From NCBI GenBank assembly GCA_020438355.1, contig JAGQUT010000013.1, forward strand, positions 1 through 52,822: a stretch of DNA of 52,822 nucleotides. The letters run 5' to 3'. This DNA comes from Solirubrobacterales bacterium. Its GTDB lineage: Bacteria; Actinomycetota; Thermoleophilia; Solirubrobacterales; 70-9. Both the position numbers and the translations under genes were made by a program. Under the pieces are notes generated by a model. The model did no database searches and had not been told where the DNA came from. It was given only the letters and a program-made list of their open reading frames with translations. Positions 8,702 to 17,696 of the stretch are shown here, in pieces; position 1 is the first letter of the stretch, and every line of letters starts with the position of its first letter.

Positions 8702-9265
8702 TCAGGACTTCTGGCTGTCAGCACCATCGAGACTCACCTCGAAGGCACCGTTGCTGTCGGTAAGTGTGAGGACGGCGGTTGCCATCGATCCGTCGCTCAT
8801 GACCACGTCGCACTTGATCTTCTCGCCCTTCTTGATGGTGAAAGACGGGCAGGCCATCGAAGCGACCGGCGCACCGACACCCCGCAGGGACTCGACCGCC
8901 GGCTTCTCGTAGGCGGAACCGTCGGTGACCGCCCTGGTGATCGTCCAGCTGAAGTTGACTTTGTCGTTCTCCTCGTCGACACCCTTGACTGTTCCCTTGA
9001 AATCAAGGTCGACCCCGTTGTCGTTTCTGCCTTCGCAGGTAAATGTGTTGCCAGCCTTGACGTCGGTCGTGCCGCAATCCAGGGAGACAAGTTCAAGCCC
9101 CGGGTACTGCTCGGTGTACTGGCGCTTGATGGTCAACTCGGCCGAAGCCTCGTCGATCTGATCCTCACCCGTGCTGAACTCGGCCTCGCAGCCAGCGACC
9201 AGGACTGCTGAGGCGATCAGGATTGCGGCAGCGAGAGTACGGAAGGCCGAGCGGGGGGATGGCAT
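8702..9265 (-). CDS. Secreted lipoprotein with DUF4333-like repeats
   Basis: 187 aa. The N-terminus has Arg residues, a hydrophobic core and a lipobox ending VAGC (Cys ~26), so it should be a diacylglycerol-anchored lipoprotein. The mature part contains two similar beta-rich stretches, LDCGTTDVKAGNTFTCEG and MACPSFTIKKGEKIKCDV, each with a Cys pair around a Lys-Gly turn as in DUF4333-type domains of actinobacterial lipoproteins. Function is unknown. ATG at 9265 is preceded at 7 nt by TATATT, which fits a leaderless transcript. It is probably monocistronic. Confidence 0.8.
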   Translation of the reverse strand: MPSPRSAFRTLAAAILIASAVLVAGCEAEFSTGEDQIDEASAELTIKRQYTEQYPGLELVSLDCGTTDVKAGNTFTCEGRNDNGVDLDFKGTVKGVDEENDKVNFSWTITRAVTDGSAYEKPAVESLRGVGAPVASMACPSFTIKKGEKIKCDVVMSDGSMATAVLTLTDSNGAFEVSLDGADSQKS

Positions 9266-9272
9266 GGGGCCG

Positions 9273-9278
9273 AATATA
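9273..9278 (-). promoter_or_regulatory. Leaderless -10 box of the lipoprotein gene
   Basis: TATATT on the minus strand ends 7 nt before the ATG at 9265. It is one of the best -10 matches in the window. Confidence 0.5.
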
Positions 9279-9295
9279 GGGAAGAACCTCTTCGC

Positions 9296-9913
9296 CTAGC
9301 CGGCCAGTTCGGCCAGCCACCGGGCGGTGCCCAGGACGTCGTCCTGGGTGAGACCGTGTCCGGCTTCCGGGTCGAACTGAAAGCTGACCCTGGCACCGTG
9401 GGCTTCCAGGGCCTTCACCAGGGCCTCGCTCTCTTCTGCCGGCACGAATTGATCGCGTCCGCCAGAGATCACCAGAACCGGGGTATCAGTCAGGTCGAGA
9501 TCTTCAGGTGGCGGATAGGGAAGCATCGGCTTCAGCAGGGCTGCTGCCGCAAGCACTTCCGGTCGGCGGAAGAGCATCGATGCCGCGATGTTCGCCCCGT
9601 TCGAAAGTCCGAGGGCGATCACTCCCTTTGTGTTGAACCCGTAATCGCTCGCTGCGGCGACGATCCAGTCGGCGAGCTCGTCGGTTCGGAGAAGCAGATC
9701 CGGGATGTCGAGCTGGCCGACGGCGAGCCGGCGAAAGAAGCGGGGCATCCCGTTCTCCAGCACCTTGCCACGCGGGCTGAGGATTCCCGCTCCTGGAGCG
9801 AGCTGGCGGCCGAGCGAGACCAGGTCGTTCTCGCTACCGCCCGTGCCGTGAAGCAGGAGGAGGGTGCGATCAGGGTCGCCGGGCTCGAATACGTGGGCGA
9901 AGCTCTCAGACAT
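9296..9913 (-). CDS. Alpha/beta-hydrolase, carboxylesterase/phospholipase type
   Basis: 205-aa small serine esterase of the predicted carboxylesterase (YpfH-like / phospholipase-carboxylesterase) group. LLLLHGTGG is the oxyanion loop, GLSNGAN the nucleophile elbow (Ser), VISGGRDQFVP carries the acid Asp, and AGHGLT carries the catalytic His. It has no signal peptide, so it is cytoplasmic. The natural substrate is not deducible. The ATG at 9913 is preceded at 6 nt by TAGAGT (leaderless pattern). It is divergent from the SGNH gene pair and 30 bp from the lipoprotein gene. Confidence 0.85.
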   Translation of the reverse strand: MSESFAHVFEPGDPDRTLLLLHGTGGSENDLVSLGRQLAPGAGILSPRGKVLENGMPRFFRRLAVGQLDIPDLLLRTDELADWIVAAASDYGFNTKGVIALGLSNGANIAASMLFRRPEVLAAAALLKPMLPYPPPEDLDLTDTPVLVISGGRDQFVPAEESEALVKALEAHGARVSFQFDPEAGHGLTQDDVLGTARWLAELAG

Positions 9914-9919
9914 GACTTC

Positions 9920-9925
9920 ACTCTA
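9920..9925 (-). promoter_or_regulatory. Leaderless -10 box of the esterase gene
   Basis: TAGAGT on the minus strand lies 6 nt before the ATG at 9913. Confidence 0.45.
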
Positions 9926-10015
9926 GAAGAAGCCGGCGAAACCCTGGCCGGGTTCACGTGTTCCCGGAGCAGAAACGCAAACCAGTCCATGCGGTTCATA
10001 CAGAAAAGGATCAGG

Positions 10016-10873
10016 ATGATCAGGGGAGTAGTCGCAGTTCTCGTCGTAGCTTTCTTCGGGGTCGTGGGAACGGCCGGTGCCCAGACCGAGAGCGAATGGA
10101 TACCGCCGCTTGACCTCGTGGCACGGGACAAGGGAGAGATGGCCTTCGACGGTTGTCGGCCGAAACCGGAAAACATCGAACCGGTGATGTGCATCTACGG
10201 CGACCGGGATTCCGACCACACGGTCGCGCTGTTCGGTGACTCCCACGCGATGCAGTGGGGCCCGCCACTCATACGCCTGGCCGAACGCCGGGGCTGGCGT
10301 CTGGTCACCTTCCTGCGTGCCGGCTGTCCGGTCGCCGACGTCAAGTTCGAAAGCAACTGCGATCAATGGCGGGATCTGGCATTCGCCGATCTTGCCGACC
10401 AGCGTCCCGGACACGTGATCGTCTCGACATCGATAGCCCGCCGGTACACCTTGAGGGTTCGCGGCAAGCTGCTCACCCGAAAGGCAAGCGAGCGATTCCT
10501 CGCAAAGGGAATGACCCGGACCCTCCGGCGCCTTTCCGGATTGCCGAGCCTGGTCAGAAGGGGACCGCGGGTCAAGCTGATCCGGGACCAGGTGACCGCC
10601 CCTTTCCTGCCGCCGCGCTGCCTGGCCAACAACCCCGAGAACCCCGACGTCTGCCGCTTCGCCCGTGAACGCCGCTGGGGCCCGGGCTTCGACATCAAGG
10701 GCGCGAAGAGGGTAGGCCTGCTGCCAGCGATCGATCCCCTCGAGGCGCTTTGCCGGCCCCACTGGTGCTACTCAGCCGAGGGGAATCTCGTGATCTACCG
10801 CGATTCGGACCACCTCACCGCAACCTTCGCGAGGAGCCTCACCGACTGGCTTGGTCGAAGGATCGGCTTCTGA
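10016..10873 (+). CDS. Exported stand-alone SGNH-domain protein (first of a tandem pair)
   Basis: About 285 aa. I use the ATG at 10016 because AAGGA sits ~6 nt upstream and it gives a clean signal peptide (MIRGVVAVLVV..., cleavage after AGA). The ATG at 9989 is possible. The mature protein has the SGNH block I FGDSHAMQW (catalytic Ser) and the C-terminal DSDHLTATFA, giving the Asp/His pair. This is the arrangement of the SGNH domain usually fused to the C-terminus of OafA-type membrane acyltransferases. Here it is free-standing and secreted, suggesting O-acetyl transfer or hydrolysis on a cell-envelope glycan. It is paralogous to the next gene. Confidence 0.85.
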   Translation: MIRGVVAVLVVAFFGVVGTAGAQTESEWIPPLDLVARDKGEMAFDGCRPKPENIEPVMCIYGDRDSDHTVALFGDSHAMQWGPPLIRLAERRGWRLVTFLRAGCPVADVKFESNCDQWRDLAFADLADQRPGHVIVSTSIARRYTLRVRGKLLTRKASERFLAKGMTRTLRRLSGLPSLVRRGPRVKLIRDQVTAPFLPPRCLANNPENPDVCRFARERRWGPGFDIKGAKRVGLLPAIDPLEALCRPHWCYSAEGNLVIYRDSDHLTATFARSLTDWLGRRIGF

Positions 10874-10903
10874 GCGCGGGGCGCCAGGCGCCTCTCACAT
10901 CCG

Positions 10904-10909
10904 TACCCT
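10904..10909 (+). promoter_or_regulatory. Leaderless -10 box of the second SGNH gene
   Basis: TACCCT lies 6 nt before the GTG at 10916, in the 42-bp gap after the first SGNH gene. Confidence 0.4.
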
Positions 10910-10915
10910 GCACCG

Positions 10916-11803
10916 GTGGTCCGATCCCTGAAACACGCCCGCGGCGGCTCCCTGCTCGCTGCGGCCGTTATCTCCCTGCTGCTGCTCGCCGGCTGCGGCG
11001 GCTCGGAGAGCAACTCCACGATCGCCGACCTGGTCCCGGCACCCGATGTCGCCAGTGAAGACAAGGGGCCGGCGATCCTCGACGGCTGCCGGTCGGGAAC
11101 CGGGTATACGGACGCCTGGGCCTGCGTCTACGGAGACCCGGCTTCCGAACGGACGGTGGTTCTCTGGGGGGACTCGCATGCGATGCAGTTCACCCCGCCG
11201 CTTGTGAAACTGGCCGAGGAGCGGGGGTGGCGTCTGGTCACCATGTTCCGGGGCAACTGCCTGACGGCTGACGTGACCTACAAGCCGGCCTGCGACAAGT
11301 GGAGAGCCAATGCCTTCGATCGCATTGCCGGCGAGAAGCCGGATCTGGTCATCACCGCCACTGACACCGGGAATGGCTACGCCCTGTGGCGTGACGGGGA
11401 GAGGATGACCCGTGAAGACAGTGAACCCGAGCTTCGAAGTGCCTATGCCCGGACCCTGAGGAAGCTGGAACAGATGACCAGTGACAGGCCCGGTGGGGTG
11501 GTGGTCATCAGGGACCTCCCGCGCTCGTCATTCAGGCCCCCGGACTGCCTGCTCGAGCATCCTGACGAAACCCGGGCCTGCGATTTCAAGGGTTTCAGGA
11601 AGAACCCGCCCGGCTTCGATGTTGCCGCAGCGGAGCAGGTAGATGGTGCAGAGGTGATCGATCTCTCGGAGACGGTCTGTCCGGGAGGCACCTGCAGCTC
11701 GGCCCGCGACGGGATGGTGATCTACCGGGACGCGACACACCTTTCGGCCACCTACGCGGAGACTCTTTCCGGTCTGCTCGGCGATTTGATCGAGGGCCCC
11801 TGA
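10916..11803 (+). CDS. SGNH-domain lipoprotein (second of a tandem pair)
   Basis: 295 aa with GTG start. A signal sequence ends in the lipobox LAGC, so this copy is lipid-anchored while its upstream paralogue is a soluble secreted form. It has the same landmarks: LWGDSHAMQF with the catalytic Ser, EERGWRLVTMFRGNC, and a C-terminal DATHLSATYA giving the Asp/His pair. Four or more cysteines are conserved between the two paralogues around C..W..CVYGD and CL/CPVAD, probably disulfides. The pair most likely arose by tandem duplication. The substrate is unknown, and an acetyl group on an envelope polymer is the best guess. Confidence 0.85.
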   Translation: MVRSLKHARGGSLLAAAVISLLLLAGCGGSESNSTIADLVPAPDVASEDKGPAILDGCRSGTGYTDAWACVYGDPASERTVVLWGDSHAMQFTPPLVKLAEERGWRLVTMFRGNCLTADVTYKPACDKWRANAFDRIAGEKPDLVITATDTGNGYALWRDGERMTREDSEPELRSAYARTLRKLEQMTSDRPGGVVVIRDLPRSSFRPPDCLLEHPDETRACDFKGFRKNPPGFDVAAAEQVDGAEVIDLSETVCPGGTCSSARDGMVIYRDATHLSATYAETLSGLLGDLIEGP

Positions 11804-11824
11804 ACCAGAAGCCGGTTGCGGGAG

Positions 11825-11830
11825 TAGATT
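11825..11830 (+). promoter_or_regulatory. Leaderless -10 box
   Basis: TAGATT lies 7 nt before the ATG at 11838. Confidence 0.45.
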
Positions 11831-11837
11831 CCCCCGC

Positions 11838-12092
11838 ATGAGCAAGCACAAGCACGGCAAGCCCAGGCCCGAATCAGAGTCGGGAGAGCCCGACGTTCCG
11901 GACTTCGTGGGTTTCAAGAAGGGCCAGAAGATCTGGGTACACACCGAAGGTGGCGGGCAGCGGCCCGCGATCTACGTAGGCGACGGAGAGAACGCGACTT
12001 TCTTTGGTGGCCCCCCGCTGGCGTACATCGTCATGGAGGACACGGAGGAAGGCGGCGAGGTCGAACTCGACCGGATTACCGCCCGAAACTAG
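11838..12092 (+). CDS. Small hypothetical protein
   Basis: 84 aa and soluble. A basic, disordered N-terminus (KHKHGKPRP) is followed by an acidic linker and then a compact stretch, FKKGQKIWVHTEGGGQRPAIYVGDGE, that looks like a small beta-barrel. The tail is acidic. No family is recognised. The TAGATT box 7 nt upstream of the ATG and GC-rich third positions support a real gene. It lies alone between the SGNH pair and the sdh operon, and no functional inference is justified. Confidence 0.6.
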   Translation: MSKHKHGKPRPESESGEPDVPDFVGFKKGQKIWVHTEGGGQRPAIYVGDGENATFFGGPPLAYIVMEDTEEGGEVELDRITARN

Positions 12093-12166
12093 ACACAAAC
12101 CCTCCCCGGAGGGAAATCAGGCTTGCCAAAGCCAGTTGCGGGACGCCGCCGGTAAGCCCCGGGGAA

Positions 12167-12172
12167 TAGAAT
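12167..12172 (+). promoter_or_regulatory. -10 box of the sdh operon
   Basis: TAGAAT matches five of six -10 consensus positions. It ends 8 nt before a GTG (12181) that opens an 11-codon ORF overlapping sdhC. Confidence 0.45.
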
Positions 12173-12180
12173 CCGGCTTC

Positions 12181-12216
12181 GTGATCATGTCCGTCCAGCT
12201 GAAAGTTTTCGCCTGA
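12181..12216 (+). CDS. Putative leaderless 11-codon leader ORF of sdhC
   Basis: GTG ATC ATG ... GCC TGA encodes MIMSVQLKVFA and stops by sharing one base with the sdhC ATG (TGATG). The -10 box TAGAAT ends 8 nt before its GTG, so the transcript would begin at or near this codon. Within it I see no strong Shine-Dalgarno for sdhC, so re-initiation after termination is a plausible way to start sdhC. It could also be a chance open stretch. Confidence 0.35.
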   Translation: MIMSVQLKVFA

Positions 12217-12944
12217 TGCTCGAGTACTGGCGATCAACAGTAGGAAAGAAGCAGTTCGTAGCCGTCACCGGCGCGATTCTCGTCGGCTACCTGATCCTGC
12301 ACATGCTCGGCAACCTCAACTCGGCCTTCGGTCCCGGTGCAGACGAGGCCCGGGTCGACTGGTACGCCCACTGGCTCCGGACCTTCGGTGAGCCGCTGCT
12401 CCCCAGGGAGACCATCCTCTGGGTGGTCCGGGTGGTTCTGCTCGGTGCGCTGATCGTTCACATCACCGGGATTGCCCAGCTGGTCAAGCGAAACCGTGAG
12501 GCCAGGCCCGCGAACTTCCCGGCAAAGCGAATCGGTCGCAGCGTCGAGTCGATGGCGATGCTCGGCACCGGCATTCTCCTGCTGGCCTTCATCATCTTTC
12601 ACATTCTGCAGTTCACCACCCTCTCGATCCATGTCACCCCGGTCGAGGAAGGCGCGGTCTACGCAAATCTCTACTGGGTGTTCCAGAAGTGGTATTTCCT
12701 GGCGATCTACCTTGCCGCCCTGGTGCTGGTCGGGATGCACCTGCGCCACGGAATCTGGAGCCTCTTCCAGACTCTCGGTCTCGACAATCCTTCCCGTAAC
12801 CAGAAGCTCCGTCACGGCGCGACCGCGCTGGTCGTAATTCTGGTGATCGGCTTCGGGTCCGTTCCGGTCCTGTTCTTTACCGATGTGCTCGATCCGCCAC
12901 GTGAAGTGGCCCTCGCAACGATCCTGTCCGGAGTCTTCACATGA
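12216..12944 (+). CDS. sdhC: Succinate dehydrogenase cytochrome b subunit
   Basis: 242-aa integral membrane anchor of the single-subunit (five-helix, di-haem b558) type. The opening [20 protein letters not shown] and the histidines in helices ([51 protein letters not shown]) match the axial-ligand pattern of that family. It passes electrons from the SdhB clusters to a quinone, probably menaquinone. There is no separate SdhD, as expected for this type. It starts at TGATG with the small upstream ORF and overlaps sdhA by 4 nt (ATGA), giving a tightly coupled sdhCAB operon. Confidence 0.93.
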   Translation: MLEYWRSTVGKKQFVAVTGAILVGYLILHMLGNLNSAFGPGADEARVDWYAHWLRTFGEPLLPRETILWVVRVVLLGALIVHITGIAQLVKRNREARPANFPAKRIGRSVESMAMLGTGILLLAFIIFHILQFTTLSIHVTPVEEGAVYANLYWVFQKWYFLAIYLAALVLVGMHLRHGIWSLFQTLGLDNPSRNQKLRHGATALVVILVIGFGSVPVLFFTDVLDPPREVALATILSGVFT

Positions 12945-14848
12945 CCGCACTCGATTCGAAGATCCCGCCCGGACCGATGCCCGAGAAGTGGCAGAACTGG
13001 CTCGACGCCCACTCCCTGGTCGGCCCCCGTAACCGTGCCGGCAAGAACGTGATCGTGATCGGAACCGGTCTCGCCGGTTCCTCCTGTGCCGCCAGCCTCG
13101 GTGCCCAGGGGTTCAAGGTCAAGAGCTTCTGCTTCCAGGACAGTCCCCGCCGCGCCCACTCGATCGCCGCGCAGGGTGGCATCAACGCTGCCAAGGACTA
13201 CGCAAACGAGGGGGACTCGATCCGCCGTCTCTTCGCCGACACGATGAAGGGTGGTGACTTCCGCTCCCGGGAGGCCAACGTCTGGCGTCTCGCCCAGCTC
13301 TCCCAGAACATCATCGATCAGGCGGTAGCCCAGGGCGTCCCGTTCAACCGTGAGTACAGTGGCGCCCTCGCCACCCGCTCGTTCGGCGGCGTGCTGGTCC
13401 AGCGCACCTTCTACACCCGCGGGCAGACCGGTCAGCAGCTGCTGCTCGGTGCCTACTCCGCCCTCGAACACCAGGTCGCTGCCGGCAACGTCGAGGTCTT
13501 CAACCGGCACGAGATGCAGGACGTGGTCATCGTCGACGGTGAAGCCCGCGGCGTGATCGTCAGGAACCTTGTCACCGGTGAGCTCGAGAGGCATGCCGCC
13601 GACGCCGTGGTGCTTGCCTCGGGTGGCTACACCAACGTCTACTACCTGTCGACCAACGCGATGGGCTCGAATGTGACCGCGACCTGGCGGGCCCACAAGC
13701 GTGGCGCCTACTTCGCCAACCCCTGTTACACGCAGATCCATCCGACCTGCATCCCCCAGTCGGGCGAGTACCAGTCGAAGCTCACCCTGATGAGCGAGTC
13801 GCTTCGCAACGACGGCCGTATCTGGGTTCCCCGAAAGGCCGGCGACGACCGTCCCCCGGCGGAAATCCCCGAGGCCGAGCGCTACTACTACCTGGAGGAG
13901 CGCTACCCCGCCTTCGGCAACCTTGCCCCGCGTGACATCGCCTCCCGTGCGGCCAAGGTCGTCTGCGACGAGGGCTTGGGAGTGGGTGGAACCGGCCGGG
14001 GTGTCTTCCTCGACTTCCGTGACGCAATCCAGGATCAGGGCAAGGACGCGATCGAGCGCAAGTACGGAAACCTCTTCGAGATGTACCACCGGATCACCGG
14101 TGACGACCCCTACGAAACGCCGATGATGATCTACCCGGCCCCCCATTACGCGATGGGCGGCCTCTGGGTCGATTACGAACTTCAGACCACGATTCCAGGA
14201 CTGTTCGCGATCGGCGAGGCCAACTTCTCCGATCACGGGGCGAACCGGCTCGGCGCCAGCGCGCTCATGCAATGCCTGGCGGACGGCTACTTCGTAGCAC
14301 CGCACACGGTCACCAATCACCTGGCGAAGAAGCATGACGAGGTCGCCGTCACCGACAGTGCCTTCGATCAGGTCGAGGGCGACGTTCGGGAGCACATACA
14401 GAAACTGATCGATGTCGGAGGCAGCACCTCCGCCCAGGCCTTCCACCGGGAGATGGGCCACGTGATGCTCGACAAGTGCGGCATGTCCCGCACCGCCGAG
14501 GGCCTTGACGAAGCCCTGACCGAAGTCCGCCGGATCAAGGCCGACTTCTACTCGGACCTGCGGGTCGACCCCGGGGACGAGGAGTTCAACCAGAGCCTCG
14601 AGTACGCGAACCGGGTCTCGGACTTCTTCGAGCTGGGAGAGTTGATGATCCATGACGCACGTCGGCGCGAGGAATCCTGTGGTGGACACTTCCGCGAGGA
14701 GCACCAGACCGATGACGGCGAGGCGCTCCGGGATGATGATCATTACGCCAAGGTCACCGCATGGGAGTACGAAGGCGACAACCCGGTCCCGCATGACGAG
14801 GATTTGAACTTCGAGGAAGTCAAGCTGGCGACGAGGAGCTACAAGTGA
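12941..14848 (+). CDS. sdhA: Succinate dehydrogenase flavoprotein subunit
   Basis: 635 aa. The Rossmann motif [18 protein letters not shown] binds FAD. His73 in [16 protein letters not shown] is the covalent flavin attachment site. The substrate-site residues appear in [31 protein letters not shown] (within the HPT and SE..R region), and [12 protein letters not shown] and [17 protein letters not shown] follow. It oxidises succinate to fumarate, or the reverse in fumarate-reductase mode. Length and motifs match the group paired with one-subunit cytochrome b. It overlaps sdhC and sdhB by 4 nt each. Confidence 0.95.
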   Translation: MTALDSKIPPGPMPEKWQNWLDAHSLVGPRNRAGKNVIVIGTGLAGSSCAASLGAQGFKVKSFCFQDSPRRAHSIAAQGGINAAKDYANEGDSIRRLFADTMKGGDFRSREANVWRLAQLSQNIIDQAVAQGVPFNREYSGALATRSFGGVLVQRTFYTRGQTGQQLLLGAYSALEHQVAAGNVEVFNRHEMQDVVIVDGEARGVIVRNLVTGELERHAADAVVLASGGYTNVYYLSTNAMGSNVTATWRAHKRGAYFANPCYTQIHPTCIPQSGEYQSKLTLMSESLRNDGRIWVPRKAGDDRPPAEIPEAERYYYLEERYPAFGNLAPRDIASRAAKVVCDEGLGVGGTGRGVFLDFRDAIQDQGKDAIERKYGNLFEMYHRITGDDPYETPMMIYPAPHYAMGGLWVDYELQTTIPGLFAIGEANFSDHGANRLGASALMQCLADGYFVAPHTVTNHLAKKHDEVAVTDSAFDQVEGDVREHIQKLIDVGGSTSAQAFHREMGHVMLDKCGMSRTAEGLDEALTEVRRIKADFYSDLRVDPGDEEFNQSLEYANRVSDFFELGELMIHDARRREESCGGHFREEHQTDDGEALRDDDHYAKVTAWEYEGDNPVPHDEDLNFEEVKLATRSYK

Positions 14849-15627
14849 ACTTCACCCTTGAGATCTGGCGGCAGTTCGACGGCTCTGACGAAGAGGACAA
14901 GGGCCGGTTCGAGACCTTCAAGGTCACCGACATCGATCCGGACGCCTCGATCCTCGAGATGCTCGATCAGCTGAACGAGCGGCTGAGCCGCGAGAAGAAG
15001 CGCAACATCGCCTTTGATTCCGACTGCCGTGAGGGCATCTGCGGCACCTGCGCCCTGGTCATAGACGGAACCCCTCACGGCCCCCAGCAGGTGACTTCCT
15101 GCCAGACCTACATGCGTGACTTCATCGACGGCCAGACGATCACGATCGAACCGTTCCGGGCCAGCACCTTCCCGGTTGTCCGCGACCTCGCGGTAGACCG
15201 TGGCGCCCTTGATCGGGTGATCCAGGCCGGCGGCTACATCTCGACCACGACCGGCCCCCAGCCGGACCCGAACGCGATGCCCGTCGCACCCGAGGTTCAG
15301 GAAAAGGCGATGGACGCGGCGATCTGCATCGGTTGCGGCGCCTGCGTGGCGGCCTGCCCGAACGGCGCGGCAATGCTCTTCACCGGCGCCAAAGTCACCC
15401 ACCTCAACGTGTTGCCCCAGGGCCAGCCCGAGCGGGAATCCCGCGTTGTCGGAATGGTCGAGCAGATGGACGCCGAAGGCTTCGGCGGCTGCACCAATTA
15501 CGGCGAGTGCTCCCGGGTCTGCCCCCAGGAGATTTCGATCGACGTAATCGGCATGCTCAACCGCGAGTACCGCAAGGCCAAGACCAAGCGCAAGCCGAAG
15601 ACCGAAAAGGCAATGTCCACGCAGTAA
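14845..15627 (+). CDS. sdhB: Succinate dehydrogenase iron-sulfur subunit
   Basis: 260 aa with a GTG start inside GTGA overlapping the sdhA stop. Cluster ligands are complete: the [2Fe-2S] loop CREGICGTC plus a later Cys in QVTSC, the [4Fe-4S] motif [12 protein letters not shown], and the [3Fe-4S] set [12 protein letters not shown]. It wires the flavin to the haem/quinone subunit. The C-terminal ~15 residues are Lys-rich. An AT-rich perfect inverted repeat follows 19 bp after the stop, between this gene and the convergent acyl-CoA dehydrogenase. Confidence 0.95.
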   Translation: MNFTLEIWRQFDGSDEEDKGRFETFKVTDIDPDASILEMLDQLNERLSREKKRNIAFDSDCREGICGTCALVIDGTPHGPQQVTSCQTYMRDFIDGQTITIEPFRASTFPVVRDLAVDRGALDRVIQAGGYISTTTGPQPDPNAMPVAPEVQEKAMDAAICIGCGACVAACPNGAAMLFTGAKVTHLNVLPQGQPERESRVVGMVEQMDAEGFGGCTNYGECSRVCPQEISIDVIGMLNREYRKAKTKRKPKTEKAMSTQ

Positions 15628-15645
15628 GGGCGATCTTCGCAGTCA

Positions 15646-15692
15646 GTGAGATTGAAGTTTCGGCCATATATAGCCCCAAACTTCAATCTCAC
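15646..15692. terminator. Perfect 15-bp inverted repeat between convergent genes
   Basis: GTGAGATTGAAGTTT (15646-15660) and its exact complement (15678-15692) flank a 17-nt loop that itself has a short GGC/GCC pairing around TATATA. It lies between the stops of sdhB (plus) and the acyl-CoA dehydrogenase (minus), so it can serve as a terminator on both strands. Its AT-rich arms differ sharply from the GC-rich surroundings. Confidence 0.6.
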
Positions 15693-15716
15693 CGGCCGTA
15701 TCGGCTCTGCCTCTGA

Positions 15717-16865
15717 CTAGAGGCCCATTGAGCGGCCGACGATCTCCTTCATGATTTCGGTGGTTCCGCCGTAGATGCGGGTGACGCGGTTGTCCGTGTA
15801 GGCGCGGGCGATCGGGTACTCCATCATGTAGCCGTAGCCGCCGTGAAGCTGGACGCACTTGTCGATCACGCGGTCGGCCATCTCGGTCGCCCACCACTTC
15901 GCCTGGGCGGCATCCTCGACCGTCAGCTTGCCCTCGTTCAGGGCAGCCGTGCACTGGTCGATGTAGTTGGTGCCGATGTCGACCTCGGTCTTGATCTCGG
16001 CCATCTGGAACCGTGAATTCTGGAAGGAGCCGACCGGTGTGCCGAAGGCGTAACGCTCCTTCACGTATTCAAGCGTCCAGTTGAGCGCAGCCTGCGCGGC
16101 GGCGATCGCAGCCACCGCGATCGAGAGACGCTCCTGGGCAAGGTTCGAGACGAGGTACTTGAAACCGTCGCCTTCGTTGCCGAGAAGGTTCCCGACCGGG
16201 ACCGGTACCTCGTTGAAGAAGAGCTCGGCGGTGTCCTGCGAATGCATTCCGACCTTGTCGAGGTTACGGCCCCGCTCGAAGCCGTCCATGCCCCGCTCGA
16301 TGATCACCAGTGACATGCCGCGGTGCTTCTCCTTCGGATCCGTCTTCACGGCGGTGATCACCAGGTCGGCGTTGATGCCATTGGTGATGAAGGTCTTCGA
16401 ACCGTCGACGATGTAGTGGTCACCGCTACGGATTGCCTTGGTCGACATCGAGGCGAGGTCGGAGCCGATCCCCGGTTCGGTCATCGCGACCGCGGTGATC
16501 AGGCTGCCGTCGACGATGCCGGGCAGCCAGCGTTCCTTCTGCGCGTCGGTGCAGTACTCCTCGAAATAGGGAAGGCAGACGTCGTTGTGGAGGGTGATGC
16601 CGAGAATCGCCCCTGCCGCCCCGGTGTAACCGCCCTCTTCACCGATGATCTGGTTGAAACGGAAGTCCTTCAGGCCGAGTCCGCCGAACTCCTCCTCGAC
16701 CGACATGGCGAGCATGTTCTTCTCGCCGGCCTTCTGGAACAGCTCGCGGGGGACGATGCCGTCCTCCTCCCACTGCTCGAAGTTCGGCATGATCTCGTCG
16801 GCGACGAAACGTCGCACACTTTCGCGGAAGTCCTGGTGTTCGGGTTCGAAAATCGCTCGGTCCAT
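15717..16865 (-). CDS. Acyl-CoA dehydrogenase, long-chain-type active site
   Basis: 382-aa flavoprotein of the acyl-CoA dehydrogenase family, which catalyses alpha,beta-dehydrogenation of acyl-CoA and passes electrons to ETF. FAD/substrate motifs [26 protein letters not shown] and [23 protein letters not shown] are present. The usual C-terminal catalytic Glu is replaced: the site reads [11 protein letters not shown] (Gly366). Instead [10 protein letters not shown] offers Glu245, the position used by long-chain and isovaleryl-type enzymes. The ATG at 16865 gives the family length. Reading through further upstream would only extend over the divergent SDR gene. TAGAGT lies 7 nt upstream (leaderless). 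Confidence 0.92.
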   Translation of the reverse strand: MDRAIFEPEHQDFRESVRRFVADEIMPNFEQWEEDGIVPRELFQKAGEKNMLAMSVEEEFGGLGLKDFRFNQIIGEEGGYTGAAGAILGITLHNDVCLPYFEEYCTDAQKERWLPGIVDGSLITAVAMTEPGIGSDLASMSTKAIRSGDHYIVDGSKTFITNGINADLVITAVKTDPKEKHRGMSLVIIERGMDGFERGRNLDKVGMHSQDTAELFFNEVPVPVGNLLGNEGDGFKYLVSNLAQERLSIAVAAIAAAQAALNWTLEYVKERYAFGTPVGSFQNSRFQMAEIKTEVDIGTNYIDQCTAALNEGKLTVEDAAQAKWWATEMADRVIDKCVQLHGGYGYMMEYPIARAYTDNRVTRIYGGTTEIMKEIVGRSMGL

Positions 16866-16872
16866 GCGCCGC

Positions 16873-16878
16873 ACTCTA
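16873..16878 (-). promoter_or_regulatory. Leaderless -10 box of the acyl-CoA dehydrogenase gene
   Basis: TAGAGT on the minus strand lies 7 nt before the ATG at 16865, inside the 40-bp divergent gap. Confidence 0.45.
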
Positions 16879-16905
16879 TTTGAACGACAACGAGGAGCAC
16901 TTGAA

Positions 16906-17676
16906 ATGAAGCCGGAAAGCGCGATTGTCTTTGGAGGTGCCTCCGGGCTGGGTGAAGCGACCGCCCGGGCCCTGGTCGAGGCCGGCCACAAGGTCGTGGT
17001 CGCCGACCTGAACGAGGAGAAGGGGATCGAGCTGGTCGGCGAGATCGGCGGGACCTTCGTCAAGGCCGATGTGACCGATGAAGAGTCGGTCCGTGATGCC
17101 ATCGCCGAGGCTGCCGGCCCGGGCGCCGGGGGTACCAGTGGCGGGGTCAGGATCTGCGTTAACTGCGCCGGGGTCGGCGCAGCCGGCCGCATCGTCCAGA
17201 AGACCGGAGCGGCCCCGCTGGAGGGATACCAGTGGGCGATCAACATCAACCTGATGGGAACGATCAACGTGCTTCGCCTCGCCGCCGAAGCGATGGTCGG
17301 CAATGAACCCGACGAGAACGGTCAGCGTGGCGTCTGCATCAACACGGCATCGATCGCGGCCTACGACGGCCAGATCGGCCAGACCGCCTACGCCGCCTCC
17401 AAGGGGGGTGTCGTTGGTCTGACCCTGCCCGCGGCCCGAGATCTGGCCCGGCACGGAGTCCGGGTCATGACGATCGCGCCCGGCCTTTTCGACACGCCGC
17501 TACTGGCCCTGCTGCCGGAACCGGCCCGCAAAGCCCTCGGCGAGACGATCCCGTTCCCGTCACGCCTCGGCGTCCCCGCCGAGTTCGGCGCCCTCGCCCT
17601 TCACATCACCGAGAACGTGATGCTGAACGGAGAGGTGATCCGTCTCGACGGCGCCCTCCGGATGGCCCCGAAGTAA
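16906..17676 (+). CDS. Short-chain dehydrogenase, HSD10 / 3-hydroxyacyl-CoA dehydrogenase type 2-like
   Basis: 256 aa. NAD-binding [25 protein letters not shown], the catalytic Ser in [13 protein letters not shown] and the YAASK tetrad are all intact. The C-terminal [20 protein letters not shown]...PFPSRLG...[14 protein letters not shown] closely follows the type-2 3-hydroxyacyl-CoA dehydrogenase (HSD10) pattern. GAGGAG sits 9 nt before the ATG at 16906. It is divergent, with only 40 bp separation, from an acyl-CoA dehydrogenase, so both probably act in fatty or branched-chain acyl-CoA breakdown (steps one and three of beta-oxidation). Confidence 0.9.
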   Translation: MKPESAIVFGGASGLGEATARALVEAGHKVVVADLNEEKGIELVGEIGGTFVKADVTDEESVRDAIAEAAGPGAGGTSGGVRICVNCAGVGAAGRIVQKTGAAPLEGYQWAININLMGTINVLRLAAEAMVGNEPDENGQRGVCINTASIAAYDGQIGQTAYAASKGGVVGLTLPAARDLARHGVRVMTIAPGLFDTPLLALLPEPARKALGETIPFPSRLGVPAEFGALALHITENVMLNGEVIRLDGALRMAPK

Positions 17677-17696
17677 TCATTCCCGGCAGGTGGGCA

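Noticed and set aside
9356..10015. Long N-terminal extension of the first SGNH protein
   Set aside because: It overlaps the esterase gene on the other strand. A signal peptide and Shine-Dalgarno place the start at 10016.
12812..14794. 660-codon open frame opposite sdhA
   Set aside because: Antisense shadow of a GC-rich gene. Its product is low-complexity and sdhA motifs on the other strand are complete.
16866..17303. Upstream extension of the acyl-CoA dehydrogenase frame
   Set aside because: It covers the divergent SDR gene. The family N-terminus begins at 16865.
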